From NCBI GenBank assembly GCA_963769745.1, contig CAVYNB010000009.1, positions 1-64,000 on the forward strand: a stretch of DNA of 64,000 nucleotides, written 5' to 3'. Below the pieces are notes generated by a model. The model made no database searches. It had not been told where the DNA came from and saw nothing but the letters and a program-made list of their open reading frames with translations. Below, piece after piece: positions 8,807 through 17,938 of this stretch. Numbering within the stretch: the stretch's first letter is position 1; each line of letters starts with the position of its first letter. Origin of the DNA: JALORV01 sp963769745 (GTDB taxonomy: Bacteria; Pseudomonadota; Gammaproteobacteria; Burkholderiales; Burkholderiaceae_F). Both the position numbers and the translations under genes were made by a program.

Positions 8807-10198
8807 GTGCGTCTTACATTCCACGGTGCCGCCGGCGAAGTGACCGGGTCGAGCCTGCTGGTCGAGGCCGGCGATGTGCGCTTCCTGGTCGACTGCGGCA
8901 TGTTCCAGGGCGGCCGCGAGGCACCCCGCCGGAACCGCGAGGCGTATGCGCGCGACCTCGGCCGCCTCGACTTCGTGCTGCTGACGCATGCCCACGTCGA
9001 TCACTGCGGACTGCTCCCCCGCTTCGCCGTCCCGGGCCGACACGCGCCGCAGATCTACTGCACCAAGCCGACAGCCGACCTGGTCCCGGTGATGCTGAAG
9101 GACAGCGCGCATGTGCAGACGCGTGGCGCGAAGGGCCACCCGCGCGGCCGTCGCACGCCCGTCACCGAGGCGCCGCTGTACACCGCCGAGGATGTCGATC
9201 GGCTGGCGTTGCGACTGATCGGCGTGCCCTATGACGTGGAGTTCAAGCCGCATCCCACCGTCTCGGTACGGCTGCGCAGTGCCGGGCATATCGTCGGCGC
9301 GGCGTTCGCGGAAGTCCGCCTCCATGATGGCGGGCGCACTCGCCTGCTCGTCGTGTCGGGTGACCTCGGCGAAGCCTCGCCGCTGGTCGTGCGCGATCGC
9401 GACCCGCTCGTCGAGGCGGACGTACTGGTGCTGGAGTCGACTTACGGCGATCGCAATCACCGCAGCATGGAGGCAACCGAAGCCGAACTGGTCGACGTCA
9501 TGCACGACGTGCTGCAGGAACGGCGCGGCAACGTCATCGTGCCCGCCTTCGCGCTCGGCCGGACCCAGGAATTCCTGGTGCTGCTGTACCGGCTGGCCAA
9601 GGCGAATCGCGTACGCGTGCCGCTGGTGTTCGTCGATTCGCCCCTGGCGACGCAGGCCAGTGAGGTCACGTTTCGTCATCTCGAAGCCCTGGATGAACTG
9701 GCGCACGAGTTCCACCGGGCCGAGCGCGCCCGCAAACTGCCGTTCGCATTGCGTTACACCGAGAACGTCGACGATTCGATGTTCCTCAACTCGATCCGCA
9801 CCGGTGCGGTGATCATCGCCGCGAGCGGCATGTGCGAGGCAGGACGGATTCGCCACCACCTGCGGCACAACCTGCCGCGGCGCGAATGCGGCGTGCTTTT
9901 CACCGGCTTTCAGGCCGCAGGCACGCTCGGCCGACGCATCGTCGACGGTGCGCGCGCGGTGCACATGTTCAATGAGCTGATTCCGGTACGCGCCTCGATC
10001 CACACGCTCGGCGGGCTGTCGGCGCACGCCGGCCAGGACGCGCTGATGGGCTGGCTGGAAGGAGCGCAGCGCAAGCCGAAGATGACCTATCTGGTGCACG
10101 GCGAACCCGAGGCCTCGCACATGCTTTCCGCGCGCATCGCACGGGAACTGAAATGGCCGACGACCCTTGCCGCACCGGCCACACGCTATGAGATCTGA
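8807..10198 (+). CDS. Beta-CASP metallo-beta-lactamase-fold ribonuclease
   Basis: 463 residues. The metal-binding motif HxHxDH is LTHAHVDHCG, and further ligands are in SAGHIVGA and the C-terminal VHGEPEAS. The beta-CASP insert is present (VLESTYGDR, FALGRTQEFL, ASGMCEAGRIRHHL). Family members cleave or trim RNA. The start is GTG at 8807 with AGGGAAG 7 bp upstream. Its end overlaps the next gene by 11 bp, so the two are translated together. The pairing with a nucleotide phosphorylase suggests that it feeds RNA-derived nucleotides to that enzyme (inference). Confidence 0.93.
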   Translation: MRLTFHGAAGEVTGSSLLVEAGDVRFLVDCGMFQGGREAPRRNREAYARDLGRLDFVLLTHAHVDHCGLLPRFAVPGRHAPQIYCTKPTADLVPVMLKDSAHVQTRGAKGHPRGRRTPVTEAPLYTAEDVDRLALRLIGVPYDVEFKPHPTVSVRLRSAGHIVGAAFAEVRLHDGGRTRLLVVSGDLGEASPLVVRDRDPLVEADVLVLESTYGDRNHRSMEATEAELVDVMHDVLQERRGNVIVPAFALGRTQEFLVLLYRLAKANRVRVPLVFVDSPLATQASEVTFRHLEALDELAHEFHRAERARKLPFALRYTENVDDSMFLNSIRTGAVIIAASGMCEAGRIRHHLRHNLPRRECGVLFTGFQAAGTLGRRIVDGARAVHMFNELIPVRASIHTLGGLSAHAGQDALMGWLEGAQRKPKMTYLVHGEPEASHMLSARIARELKWPTTLAAPATRYEI

Positions 10199-11756
10199 GT
10201 CGCCCGCCGCCGGCGATGCAGGCACTGCGCTGCGCGTCCGCCGCGTCGGCATCGACACCTATCGCGAGAACGTGGCGTATCTGCACCGCAGGTGCCCCCT
10301 TTATCTGACCGAAGGCTTCCAGGCACTGTCGAGGATCGAGATTCGGGCAAACGGGCGATCTATCCTGGCAACGCTCAACATCGTCGACGATCCGGCGATC
10401 GTCGGCGAGACCGAAGTCGGCCTGTCCGAGGATGCCTATCGTCAGCTCGGTGCGGCGGCGGGAGCGCCTGTACAGGTAGAGCACGCGTCGTCGCCGGACT
10501 CGATGAGTGCGCTGCGTCGCAAGATCGGTGGCGATCGGCTCGAGCGCGCTGACTACCTGGCGATCATGCGCGACGTCGCACAGCACCGCTACAGCAAGCT
10601 CGAGCTCGCCGCCTTCGTGGTCGCGACCGGGCACTTCGATCTCGACCGCGAAGAGGTCGTGTACCTGACCGAAGCGATGGTCGCGGCCGGCCGTCGCCTC
10701 GACTGGCACGAGCGCCCGGTGGTCGACAAGCATTCGATCGGCGGCATTCCGGGCAACCGCACGTCGATGCTGATCGTGCCGATCGTTGCGGCGCACGGCA
10801 TGCTGATTCCGAAGACCTCGTCGCGCGCGATCACTTCGCCGGCGGGTACGGCCGACACGATGGAGTGCCTGGCCAATGTCGAACTCTCGTTTGATCGCAT
10901 GCAGGAGATCGTGCGTGAGCTGCGCGGCTGTCTCGCCTGGGGCGGGACCGCCGAGCTATCGCCCGCCGACGATGCGCTGATCGCGGTCGAGCGCCCGCTG
11001 TCACTCGATTCGCCGGGGCAGATGGTGGCGTCCATCCTGTCGAAGAAGATCGCGGCGGGCTCCACGCACCTGGTGCTCGACCTGCCGCTGGGGCCGAGCG
11101 CCAAAGTGCGCTCGATGCCGGAGGCTCAGCGATTGCGCAAGCTCTTCGAGTATGTCGCCGAGCGACTGCACCTGACCCTCGATGTGGTGATCACGGACGG
11201 TCGCCAGCCGGTCGGCAACGGGATCGGCCCGTCGCTCGAGGCCCGTGACGTGATGCGCGTTCTCGCCGGCGACCCGCGCGCGCCTGCCGATCTGCGTCAG
11301 AAGGCGCTGCGGCTGGCCGGCCGCGTCATCGAATTCGATCCCGACGTGCGCGGCGGCGAGGGTTTTGCGATCGCGCGCGACATCCTCGACTCCGGCCGGG
11401 CATTGGCGAAGATGCGCGCGATCATCGACGCGCAGGGGCGCCACGACTTCGACCCCGACCGACCGGACCTCGCGCCACACTCGTTCGAAGTCGAAGCCCC
11501 GCAGGATGGCATCGTCAGCGCAATCGACAACGAGCGCCTGGTGCGACTGGCACGCCTGACCGGGGCACCCAAGGTGCACGGAGCCGGAGTGGATCTCTTC
11601 CGCAAACTCGGCGAGACAGTGCATCGAGGCGAACCGCTGTACCGCGTGCATGCCGGGTTTGCCTCCAACCTTCGCTTCGCCCGCGCGTGGGTCGCGCAGG
11701 GCAGCGGCTACACCCTCGGCGAGAAAGCCGTTGAGCAAAGCGTGGCGGAATTCTGA
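10188..11756 (+). CDS. AMP/thymidine phosphorylase family protein
   Basis: 522 residues. The family core is clear: the glycine-rich KHSIGGIPGNRTS and the signature SRAITSPAGTADTMECLA of pyrimidine/AMP phosphorylases. An extra N-terminal domain of about 85 residues matches the archaeal-AMP-phosphorylase-like bacterial subgroup, not the short DeoA of enteric bacteria. Members release a base from a nucleoside or nucleoside monophosphate by phosphorolysis. The ATG at 10188 lies inside the end of the ribonuclease gene. A hairpin with a T-run on the opposite strand follows (11775-11806). Confidence 0.92.
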   Translation: MRSESPAAGDAGTALRVRRVGIDTYRENVAYLHRRCPLYLTEGFQALSRIEIRANGRSILATLNIVDDPAIVGETEVGLSEDAYRQLGAAAGAPVQVEHASSPDSMSALRRKIGGDRLERADYLAIMRDVAQHRYSKLELAAFVVATGHFDLDREEVVYLTEAMVAAGRRLDWHERPVVDKHSIGGIPGNRTSMLIVPIVAAHGMLIPKTSSRAITSPAGTADTMECLANVELSFDRMQEIVRELRGCLAWGGTAELSPADDALIAVERPLSLDSPGQMVASILSKKIAAGSTHLVLDLPLGPSAKVRSMPEAQRLRKLFEYVAERLHLTLDVVITDGRQPVGNGIGPSLEARDVMRVLAGDPRAPADLRQKALRLAGRVIEFDPDVRGGEGFAIARDILDSGRALAKMRAIIDAQGRHDFDPDRPDLAPHSFEVEAPQDGIVSAIDNERLVRLARLTGAPKVHGAGVDLFRKLGETVHRGEPLYRVHAGFASNLRFARAWVAQGSGYTLGEKAVEQSVAEF

Positions 11757-11765
11757 TGCCACTGA

Positions 11766-11806
11766 CCAAAGAAAATCGCCCGGCACCTTGGCGGCCACCG
11801 GGCGAT
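11766..11806 (-). terminator. Rho-independent terminator of the SWIB gene
   Basis: A perfect 9-bp stem, ATCGCCCGG (11775-11783) with CCGGGCGAT (11798-11806) and a 14-nt loop. On the minus strand it is followed by TTTTCTTTGG. It lies between two convergent genes, so it may also slow transcription from the phosphorylase gene. Confidence 0.7.
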
Positions 11807-11841
11807 CATTGACGCAGTCTGCGGGACGAGCCCGCGCGCGC

Positions 11842-12237
11842 CTACTTCAGGTGCTTGCTGACGTACTTGGTCAGTTCAAACATCGAGGCCTGCGCCTTGC
11901 CGAACAGCGCCTTCAGCTTGTCGTCGGCGTTGATCATGCGGCGGTTGACCGAGTCCTGCAGCTTGTTCTTCTTGATGTACGCCCAGATCTTGCTGGTGAC
12001 TTCCGTGCGCGGCATCGGCACCGAGCCGACGATCGCGGCGAGCGGGCCACTCGGCATCAGCGGTCTCATGAACGCGGCATTCGGCTTGCGCTTGACCTTC
12101 GGCTTGGCGGCCTTCTTGGCCGGTGCCTTCTTCGCGACCTTCTTTACGGCCTTTTTCGCCGTCTTCTTCGCAGCCTTCTTCGGCGCAGCCTTCTTCGCCG
12201 TCTTCTTCGTTGCCTTCTTTGCCTTCTTTGTTGCCAT
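11842..12237 (-). CDS. SWIB-domain protein with histone-H1-like tail
   Basis: 131 residues. The N-terminal 50 are a Lys/Ala tail made of KKAAKKTAKK-type repeats, like eukaryotic H1 or bacterial Hc1/BpH1. The C-terminal 75 form a SWIB/MDM2-like fold (VTSKIWAYIKKNKLQDSVNRR, DDKLKALFG, ASMFELTKYVSKHL). Such proteins occur in Chlamydia and many Betaproteobacteria and are thought to compact DNA. AGGAG is 7 bp before the ATG at 12237, which fixes the start. The gene stands alone between two hairpins. Confidence 0.92.
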   Translation of the reverse strand: MATKKAKKATKKTAKKAAPKKAAKKTAKKAVKKVAKKAPAKKAAKPKVKRKPNAAFMRPLMPSGPLAAIVGSVPMPRTEVTSKIWAYIKKNKLQDSVNRRMINADDKLKALFGKAQASMFELTKYVSKHLK

Positions 12238-12361
12238 CGAGTTCTCCTCTGAGGTTTTGAGTGCCACAGCGACAGCGTTCTCGAGTGAAATGCAAGAGCG
12301 CTCTCGTTGGGTGACCGCGATCCTAGAGGAAACGCAACGAATTACAAGAGGAGAAATCAAC

Positions 12362-12409
12362 TTTTCAGAGGGAAATTGCGTGTGAACAACGCCGTTTTCC
12401 CTCTGAAAA
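12362..12409 (-). terminator. 14-bp perfect hairpin downstream of the helicase gene
   Basis: TTTTCAGAGGGAAA (12362-12375) pairs perfectly with TTTCCCTCTGAAAA (12396-12409) across a 20-nt loop. It lies between the end of the helicase gene (12494) and the start of the SWIB gene (12237), both on the minus strand. It could be the helicase terminator, although the T-run after it is weak (GTTGATTT), or a leader structure of the SWIB mRNA. Confidence 0.55.
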
Positions 12410-12493
12410 CACATCGACTGGCTGTGCAAGGCACCACGATTGGTGTACTAGATGTTGGCCAGCAGCACATGGTCACACAATATCTTGTAGGTC

Positions 12494-15175
12494 CTAGCGG
12501 GCCGCCTGTTCGAGTTCGGCGAGCATGCGCTCGATTCGCGCGGACAGTTTTTCCGTCGTCACCTGCTCGCGCAGGCGTTCGACCATCAGCGGAAATGCAA
12601 ACGGCGACGGGCGCGCAAGCAGGCGGTAGACGATGCGCTGCCCCCGCATGCGCGCGAGCGCCGCGCGCAGGCGACCGATGTCCAGCTCCTGCTCGAGCAC
12701 TTCGCGCTCCGCCTGGGCGAGCAGACGGTTGCCGGCGTCGTACTTGCGGAAGACCTCGTAGAACAGCCCAGAGCTCGCCTGGAGCTGCTTCATCGACTTG
12801 GGTGCACCCGGAAATCCCTGGAACACCAGCCCGGCGATGCGTGCCACTTCGCGGAACCGGCGCAGCGCGAGTTCGCCGGCGTTCAGGCTCGCCAGGACGT
12901 CGTCGAGCAGGTCCGTATCGCCGAGCAGCGTCCCTGATCGACGTTGCCAGGCGCCCATCCAGTCGATGTCCACCGGCGAGAGCAGCTCGAACCCGTAGTC
13001 ATTGATCGCGATCGAGAAGGTCGACGGCGTGCCCTGCCCGATCCGGTAGGCCAGCAGCGACGCGAGGCCGAGGTGCGCGTGGCGCCCGGCAAATGGATAG
13101 ACGAACAGGTGCCGACCTTCGCGCGATCTCAGCGACTCGACGACGAGGGCCGTGCGCGTCGGCACGGCCGACCATTTGGCCTGCAGCTCGATCAACGGCC
13201 TGGCCAGTTGCATCTCGGGTGCGTCGTAGCGGCCGGCAATCGCGCCTTCGAGTTCACGCAGGGATGCGTCGGCCATCTCGGTCGACAGCGGCATCTTGCT
13301 GCCGGACCATCGTGGCACCGTACCGCTGCGCCGCCTGGCGGGCTGCACGTACGCCGTCATCTCGTGAATGCGCACCAGTTCGAGCAGGCGGCCGCCGAAC
13401 ACGAAGGTATCGCCCTTGCGCATCCGCGAGATGAACGACTCCTCGATGGTGCCGAGATTGCGGCCGTTGAGCATCTTCACCAGCATCGAGGCGTCGGACA
13501 CGATGGTCCCGACCGACATGCGGTGCCTGCGCGCGATGCGCCGGTCCTCCACCCGATAGACGCCCTCGGCATCACGGACGACGCGGTGATACTCGGGATA
13601 GGCGCGCAGCGACTCGCCGCCGCGGCCGACGAAGTCGAGCGCCCACGCAAACTCCTCGTCGCTGAGCTCACGGTAGCTCCAGGCCGTGCGGATCTCCGCC
13701 AGTGCCTCGTCCTCGCGGAAGCCGGTGCCGACGGCAAGGGTCACGAGATGCTGCACCAGGACATCGAGCGGTCGCTCGGGCGCGTAGCGCGGTTCGACCC
13801 GGCCCTGCGCGACGGCCGCGCGCGCTGCCGCGGCCTCGACGAGTTCGAGCGTGTGCGTCGGCACGATCGTTACGCGCGATGCGCGCCCGGGCGCATGTCC
13901 GCTGCGGCCGGCACGCTGCAGCAATCGCGCCACGCCCTTCGGACTGCCGATCTGCAGCACGCGTTCAACGGGCAGAAAGTCGACCCCGAGGTCGAGGCTG
14001 GAGGTGGCGACCACCGCCTTCAGTCGCCCCTCCTTGAGCCCGCGTTCGACCCACTCACGCACTTCCTTGTCGAGCGAGCCGTGATGCAGCGCGATCACGC
14101 CGGCCCACTTCGGCCGCGCCTCGAGCAGCGACTGGTACCAGATCTCCGCCTGCGAGCGCGTATTGGTGAAGACGAGGGTCGTCGAGGCGCTTTCGATCTC
14201 GCGGACGACCGGTTCGAGCATCTGGATACCGAGATGTCCGCCCCAGGGGAAGCGTCCGGGTTCGTCCGGAAGCAGCGTGTCGACGACGATCTCCTTGGGA
14301 ACGGCGCCGCGAACCATCACGCCGGGCGCACCGGCCAACAGCACTTCCATCGCGTGCCCGGTGTTGCCCAGCGTCGCGGACAGGCCCCATACCGCAAGCT
14401 CAGCGTGCGGTATGGGGCCTTCGCCCCCTTCAAGTCCCCCACCGCCCTGCCCCGCCCCCGGGCGGGGAGCAAACATGCTGCGCTTCGCGCGCTCGCGCGC
14501 GAAGCGGCGCAGGCGCGCGAGCGCCAGCTGTAGCTGCACGCCGCGCTTGGTGCCCATCAGCTCGTGCCATTCGTCGACCACGACGAGTTCGACGCCGTCG
14601 AGCAGTGCCGGCGAATCGGCACGCGTGAGAAGCAGGGTCAGGCTCTCAGGCGTTGTCACGAGCGCCTCGGGCAATCGCTGCGACTGGCGGGTGCGCTCGC
14701 TCGACTCCGTGTCGCCGGTGCGCACCCCGACACTCCAGTCGAGACCGAGCTGCAGCAGTGGTGCTTCGAGCGCGCGCGCGATATCGGCCGCGAGCGCACG
14801 CATCGGCGTGATCCACAGCAGCCGCAGGCCGCCGCCCTGCACTTCGCCCGCCAGCGCCCGGTTGAGCAGCCCGAACCAGACCGCGTAGGTCTTGCCGCTG
14901 CCGGTGGTCGCGTGCAGCAACCCCGAGCGGCCTAGAGCGATGTGCTGCCAGACCTCACGCTGGAACGGGAACGGCTGCCAGCCCTGCGCCGCGAACCAGC
15001 CCTCAGCGCTGGGCAAAGCGAGCTGCTCTCTGCGGGCTGCCCGCGCCGTATCCGCCGCGAGGGTGGTCGACTCAGCCTCGCGCGACCGTTGTTCACGCGC
15101 CAGCTTCGCGCGCCGCGCGCGCAACTGCGTGCCGACATTCGACCCGGGCGGCAGACCGCGCCGTTCCTCAATCAC
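12494..15175 (-). CDS. Lhr-type DEXH helicase (ligase-associated subgroup)
   Basis: 893 residues. Helicase motifs are in order: FQREVW (Q region), TGSGKT (Walker A), VVDEWHEL (DEVH-type Walker B), WGLSATLG (motif III), the C-terminal RecA lobe with VVATSSLDLGVDF, and LLQRAGRSGH (motif VI). The Lhr-core winged-helix region follows. Family members unwind DNA or RNA/DNA in repair and usually sit beside an ATP-dependent ligase and an MBL nuclease, neither of which is here. Two oddities: about 55 extra N-terminal residues before the Q region, and a glycine-rich insertion of about 35 residues just before motif III (see 14382-14506). Confidence 0.92.
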   Translation of the reverse strand: MIEERRGLPPGSNVGTQLRARRAKLAREQRSREAESTTLAADTARAARREQLALPSAEGWFAAQGWQPFPFQREVWQHIALGRSGLLHATTGSGKTYAVWFGLLNRALAGEVQGGGLRLLWITPMRALAADIARALEAPLLQLGLDWSVGVRTGDTESSERTRQSQRLPEALVTTPESLTLLLTRADSPALLDGVELVVVDEWHELMGTKRGVQLQLALARLRRFARERAKRSMFAPRPGAGQGGGGLEGGEGPIPHAELAVWGLSATLGNTGHAMEVLLAGAPGVMVRGAVPKEIVVDTLLPDEPGRFPWGGHLGIQMLEPVVREIESASTTLVFTNTRSQAEIWYQSLLEARPKWAGVIALHHGSLDKEVREWVERGLKEGRLKAVVATSSLDLGVDFLPVERVLQIGSPKGVARLLQRAGRSGHAPGRASRVTIVPTHTLELVEAAAARAAVAQGRVEPRYAPERPLDVLVQHLVTLAVGTGFREDEALAEIRTAWSYRELSDEEFAWALDFVGRGGESLRAYPEYHRVVRDAEGVYRVEDRRIARRHRMSVGTIVSDASMLVKMLNGRNLGTIEESFISRMRKGDTFVFGGRLLELVRIHEMTAYVQPARRRSGTVPRWSGSKMPLSTEMADASLRELEGAIAGRYDAPEMQLARPLIELQAKWSAVPTRTALVVESLRSREGRHLFVYPFAGRHAHLGLASLLAYRIGQGTPSTFSIAINDYGFELLSPVDIDWMGAWQRRSGTLLGDTDLLDDVLASLNAGELALRRFREVARIAGLVFQGFPGAPKSMKQLQASSGLFYEVFRKYDAGNRLLAQAEREVLEQELDIGRLRAALARMRGQRIVYRLLARPSPFAFPLMVERLREQVTTEKLSARIERMLAELEQAAR
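14382..14506. repeat. Three successive inverted repeats forming an in-frame insertion in the helicase gene
   Basis: Three perfect inverted repeats follow one another: 14382-14396 with 14406-14420 (15-bp arms, 9-nt loop), 14450-14457 with 14460-14467 (8 bp, CCCCGCCC/GGGCGGGG), and 14481-14492 with 14495-14506 (12 bp, CGCTTCGCGCGC). Together they encode a stretch rich in Gly and Pro (PRPGAGQGGGG, LEGGEGPIP) that helicases of this family lack. One arm of the first repeat is the conserved coding sequence for AVWGL, so part of the insert looks like an inverted copy of the neighbouring gene sequence. Confidence 0.75.
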
Positions 15176-15254
15176 GGGACCGTCCAGCGAAGCGAGTCTG
15201 CAAACGGCGCATCACAGCCACTCAGCCGGCCAGCGGTAACACTGCCGCGTGATC

Positions 15255-15284
15255 CGGAAAAAGAAACGCCGCCCGCAGGCGGCG
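15255..15284 (-). terminator. Rho-independent terminator
   Basis: CGCCGCC (15267-15273) pairs with GGCGGCG (15278-15284) around a 4-nt loop. On the minus strand it is followed by TTTCTTTTTCC. It is placed just after the small exported protein gene that ends at 15303. Confidence 0.82.
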
Positions 15285-15302
15285 CATCACGGCGGGAAAC
15301 AA

Positions 15303-15545
15303 TTACGAGATGTTGAGGATCTTCATCGCCTTGGCCAGCGTGTCGACCGACTCCTGGTGCTTGCCGGCCTTGTGCAGCGTCTCGCCCTCGGCACGGTACT
15401 TCTTGACTTCGGCCATCTGGGCTTCGGTCAGTTTCGGATTCTTGGCCATCGCGGCATCGATCTTCGCCATGTCGGCGGGGCAATGGAAGGCCAGTGCCGC
15501 GGTCGAGAACAGCAGCGCTGCCGTCGCGCTCAGGATGCGTTTCAT
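15303..15545 (-). CDS. Small periplasmic helical protein
   Basis: 80 residues. The signal peptide is MKRILSATAALLFSTAALA. The mature 60 residues contain one Cys (FHCPADMAKID) and are helical, with a repeat-like second half (HKAGKHQESVDTLAKAMKIL) resembling half a tetratricopeptide motif. GGAG is 8 bp before the ATG at 15545. The gene ends in a good terminator. Similar short proteins are common in Betaproteobacteria, but I know of no function. Confidence 0.75.
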   Translation of the reverse strand: MKRILSATAALLFSTAALAFHCPADMAKIDAAMAKNPKLTEAQMAEVKKYRAEGETLHKAGKHQESVDTLAKAMKILNIS

Positions 15546-15740
15546 CGTTGAATCTCCATGAGAGGGAAAGGAGGCCTTGCGACCAGGCAAAGCGATTTGC
15601 AGTCTAACTCCACGGCCGCACGGTGACATCCCCGGAACCGGTGCCTGCCGAAGACCCCGCTGACTGCGTGGTGTCGTCTGCTGGCCGGACAGGTGCGGTT
15701 CCTCGCGGCACTTCCGGTCGCGCACAGGCGCGGCGCCGGC

Positions 15741-16421
15741 TCAACGGCCCGCCACGGGAGCGCGATCTTCCATCAGCAGCGTCTCGATGTCATTGACCAT
15801 CATCGCCGGATGCAGGTAGTCGAGCGCATAGATCTCGCGTACCACGCCGTCGCGGTCGATCAGGAAGAGCTTCAGCATGTGATTGATCGTGCGCATCGGC
15901 CGGCCGCTTGCATCCTTCTCGACGCGCACATCCTGCCCGAAGTCCTCGAGCAGTGGCACCAGTTCGGCCATGTTGCGCGCGGTCAGGAACTCCCACGCCA
16001 GGCCGGAGTCGGCCTTGAGGCCGCCGCCATAGCGCCACAGGACGTCCGGCGTGTCGTGGGTCGGGTCGAAGCTGATGCTGACAAAGCGCACCCGGCTCGC
16101 GTGCCCACGCCGCGTCAGCTCGTCGCGCAGTCCGATCATCGTGCGGTAGGCGAACGGACAACCCCACTCGTCGACACAATAGGTGTAGAAGAACGTGAGC
16201 AGCGTCACCTTGCCACGGGTGAGCGAGCCGAGCCGGCGCTGGCGGTCGCGCGCATCGCGCAGCAGCGCATCGGGCACGCGCTGGATGCGCTGCAACTGGT
16301 AGGTGCCCGGCGCCGGCGGCACGAACTCCATGCTCGGCGCATGGGCCTGCATCGGGTCGGCGGCGGCCCACGCCGTGGCCGCCGACAGCCCGAACAGGAA
16401 CGCCAGCGCGAGCGCCCGCAT
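15741..16421 (-). CDS. SCO1/SenC-family copper chaperone
   Basis: 226 residues with a signal peptide (ALALAFLFGLSAATAWA). The thioredoxin-like fold is visible: VTLLTFFYTYC, SISFDPTHDTPDV, and INHMLKLFLIDRDG with the conserved His ligand. The cysteine pair is CVDEWGC (Cx5C), wider than the CxxxC of standard SCO proteins. It lies 21 bp downstream of the methanethiol oxidase gene on the same strand. In known mtoX operons a SCO gene is next to mtoX and is thought to supply copper to it, so that role is likely here. Confidence 0.88.
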   Translation of the reverse strand: MRALALAFLFGLSAATAWAAADPMQAHAPSMEFVPPAPGTYQLQRIQRVPDALLRDARDRQRRLGSLTRGKVTLLTFFYTYCVDEWGCPFAYRTMIGLRDELTRRGHASRVRFVSISFDPTHDTPDVLWRYGGGLKADSGLAWEFLTARNMAELVPLLEDFGQDVRVEKDASGRPMRTINHMLKLFLIDRDGVVREIYALDYLHPAMMVNDIETLLMEDRAPVAGR

Positions 16422-16442
16422 CGTGCGGCTCTCTGTCGCCGT

Positions 16443-17712
16443 TCAGCGCGCGCTGAACTTCATGTGGTGCGCACGCCCGAGCTTCTCCTTGGTGAAGTCC
16501 ACCTCGAACAGCGGTTGCAGTTCCTTGCCGTCCCAGCGGAAGGCCCGCAGGAACTGCTCGTTGTCCGCGCCCGCCTTGTCCCAGCGCTCGAGCAGGCTCG
16601 ACGTGATGTACACACGGTTGCCGTCCCAGCTTTGCGAGATCATGTTGACCTGCTTGCCGGTCTGCTTCGCATAGGTCTGCTTCGGTTGCTCGGGATTGGT
16701 GAGATCGAAGTAGCGGGTCATGCCGTCGGAAAAGGTATTGACCCACAGCCCCTTCGCATCGGCGCGGATCGAGATGTCCACCGGCAACGGGATCTTGGCC
16801 GGATCGCCAATGGTGCCGACCTCCTTCGCCTGCCACTTGCCGGCAGCGTCCTGCTTGACCAGCCAGAGCTTCGAGGTCAGTGCCGTCGCCGTGATCGCCC
16901 AGTTGTCCTTGGGCACCAGCGACCAGCGGATCTCCAGCGGCGCGCCGGGCACCGCGAGGATCTGCTGCGGCTTCATCGCCTTGAGGTCCCACAGCACCAT
17001 CGTGTTGCCGAAGCGTTTCATCGCCGCGGCGTCGCTGACCACATCGCCAAGGGGGCGGCGATAGTTGTCGATGCCGGTGAAGCTCGAGGTCAGCAAGGCG
17101 TTCTTCGACGGGTTGATCGCCACGTCGTAACCGTAGCCGTCACCCTTGACACCGCCGATCTCGTCCGTGGGCAGGTCGTACTTGGCAACGAACTCGCCCT
17201 TGTTGTTGTAGACGACCATGCCGGTTTGGCCGCCGCTGTCCTTGGCGTTGGACAGCGTGCCGATCAGCATCCGTCCGGGCATCGCGTAGAACGTGTGCGG
17301 TCCGACATAGCCCGACTTGGCAACGAGGTCGCCGATGGTCTTTACCAGCTTCGGCTTGGCCGGGTTCGAGCCGACATCGAACACGTAGATCTGGTTGTTG
17401 CTGAGTCCCCCGGCCCACAGGTAACGGCGATCGTCGGTGAACCCCATGTGATGGGCCTCGCCGCGCGCACCGACCGATACGCTGTGCACGACCTTGCCGT
17501 AGCTCTTCGACTTCGGGTCGACATCGATCGTGACGAGCTTGTCGAAGCCGTCGCCGAGTCCTTCGACTCCCAGCGTCCAGACATGGACGTACGCTTCCTG
17601 CCCCTTGATCAGCTTCGACATGTACGGCGAATTGCAGGTCTCGTCGGCGGCTGGCATTGAACGCCAATGCCACTCCGGTCAAACCCATCAGCAGCCACTT
17701 CATCGCTCGCAT
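16443..17712 (-). CDS. mtoX: Methanethiol oxidase / selenium-binding protein SBP56 (frame broken once)
   Basis: The mature part (SADETCNSPYMSK-type start, then EAYVHVWTLG, EAHHMGFTDDRRY, GYGYDVAI, GRAHHMKFSAR at the end) is SBP56, the family of the copper enzyme methanethiol oxidase, which turns methanethiol into formaldehyde, sulfide and peroxide. A signal peptide, MRAMKWLLMGLTGVALAFNA, starts at 17712 with AGGAGGA upstream but is in another frame. Dropping one base around 17645-17656 joins the two and gives about 422 residues. The product is therefore periplasmic. The SCO chaperone gene follows directly. The enzyme activity is inferred from the family. Confidence 0.88.
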
Positions 17713-17938
17713 GAGTTCCTCCTCGATTGTCGGGGTGCAGGCCGGACTGTCGAGCCGGTCGCCCTGTACCCAAGTGCGCGGAAAGCTACTCTGCGAGCCT
17801 TCCGCGGCAATCCCGCGGTTTAGTCGCAGACCGGTTGACTGCCAATCGGGGGAATCCTGCACTCTCGACCCGCGCTGCGCGCCCATCTTGAAACGGCAGC
17901 ACCGCAGGCGTCAGGCCGACGTTCGCTCCATCGCGAAC

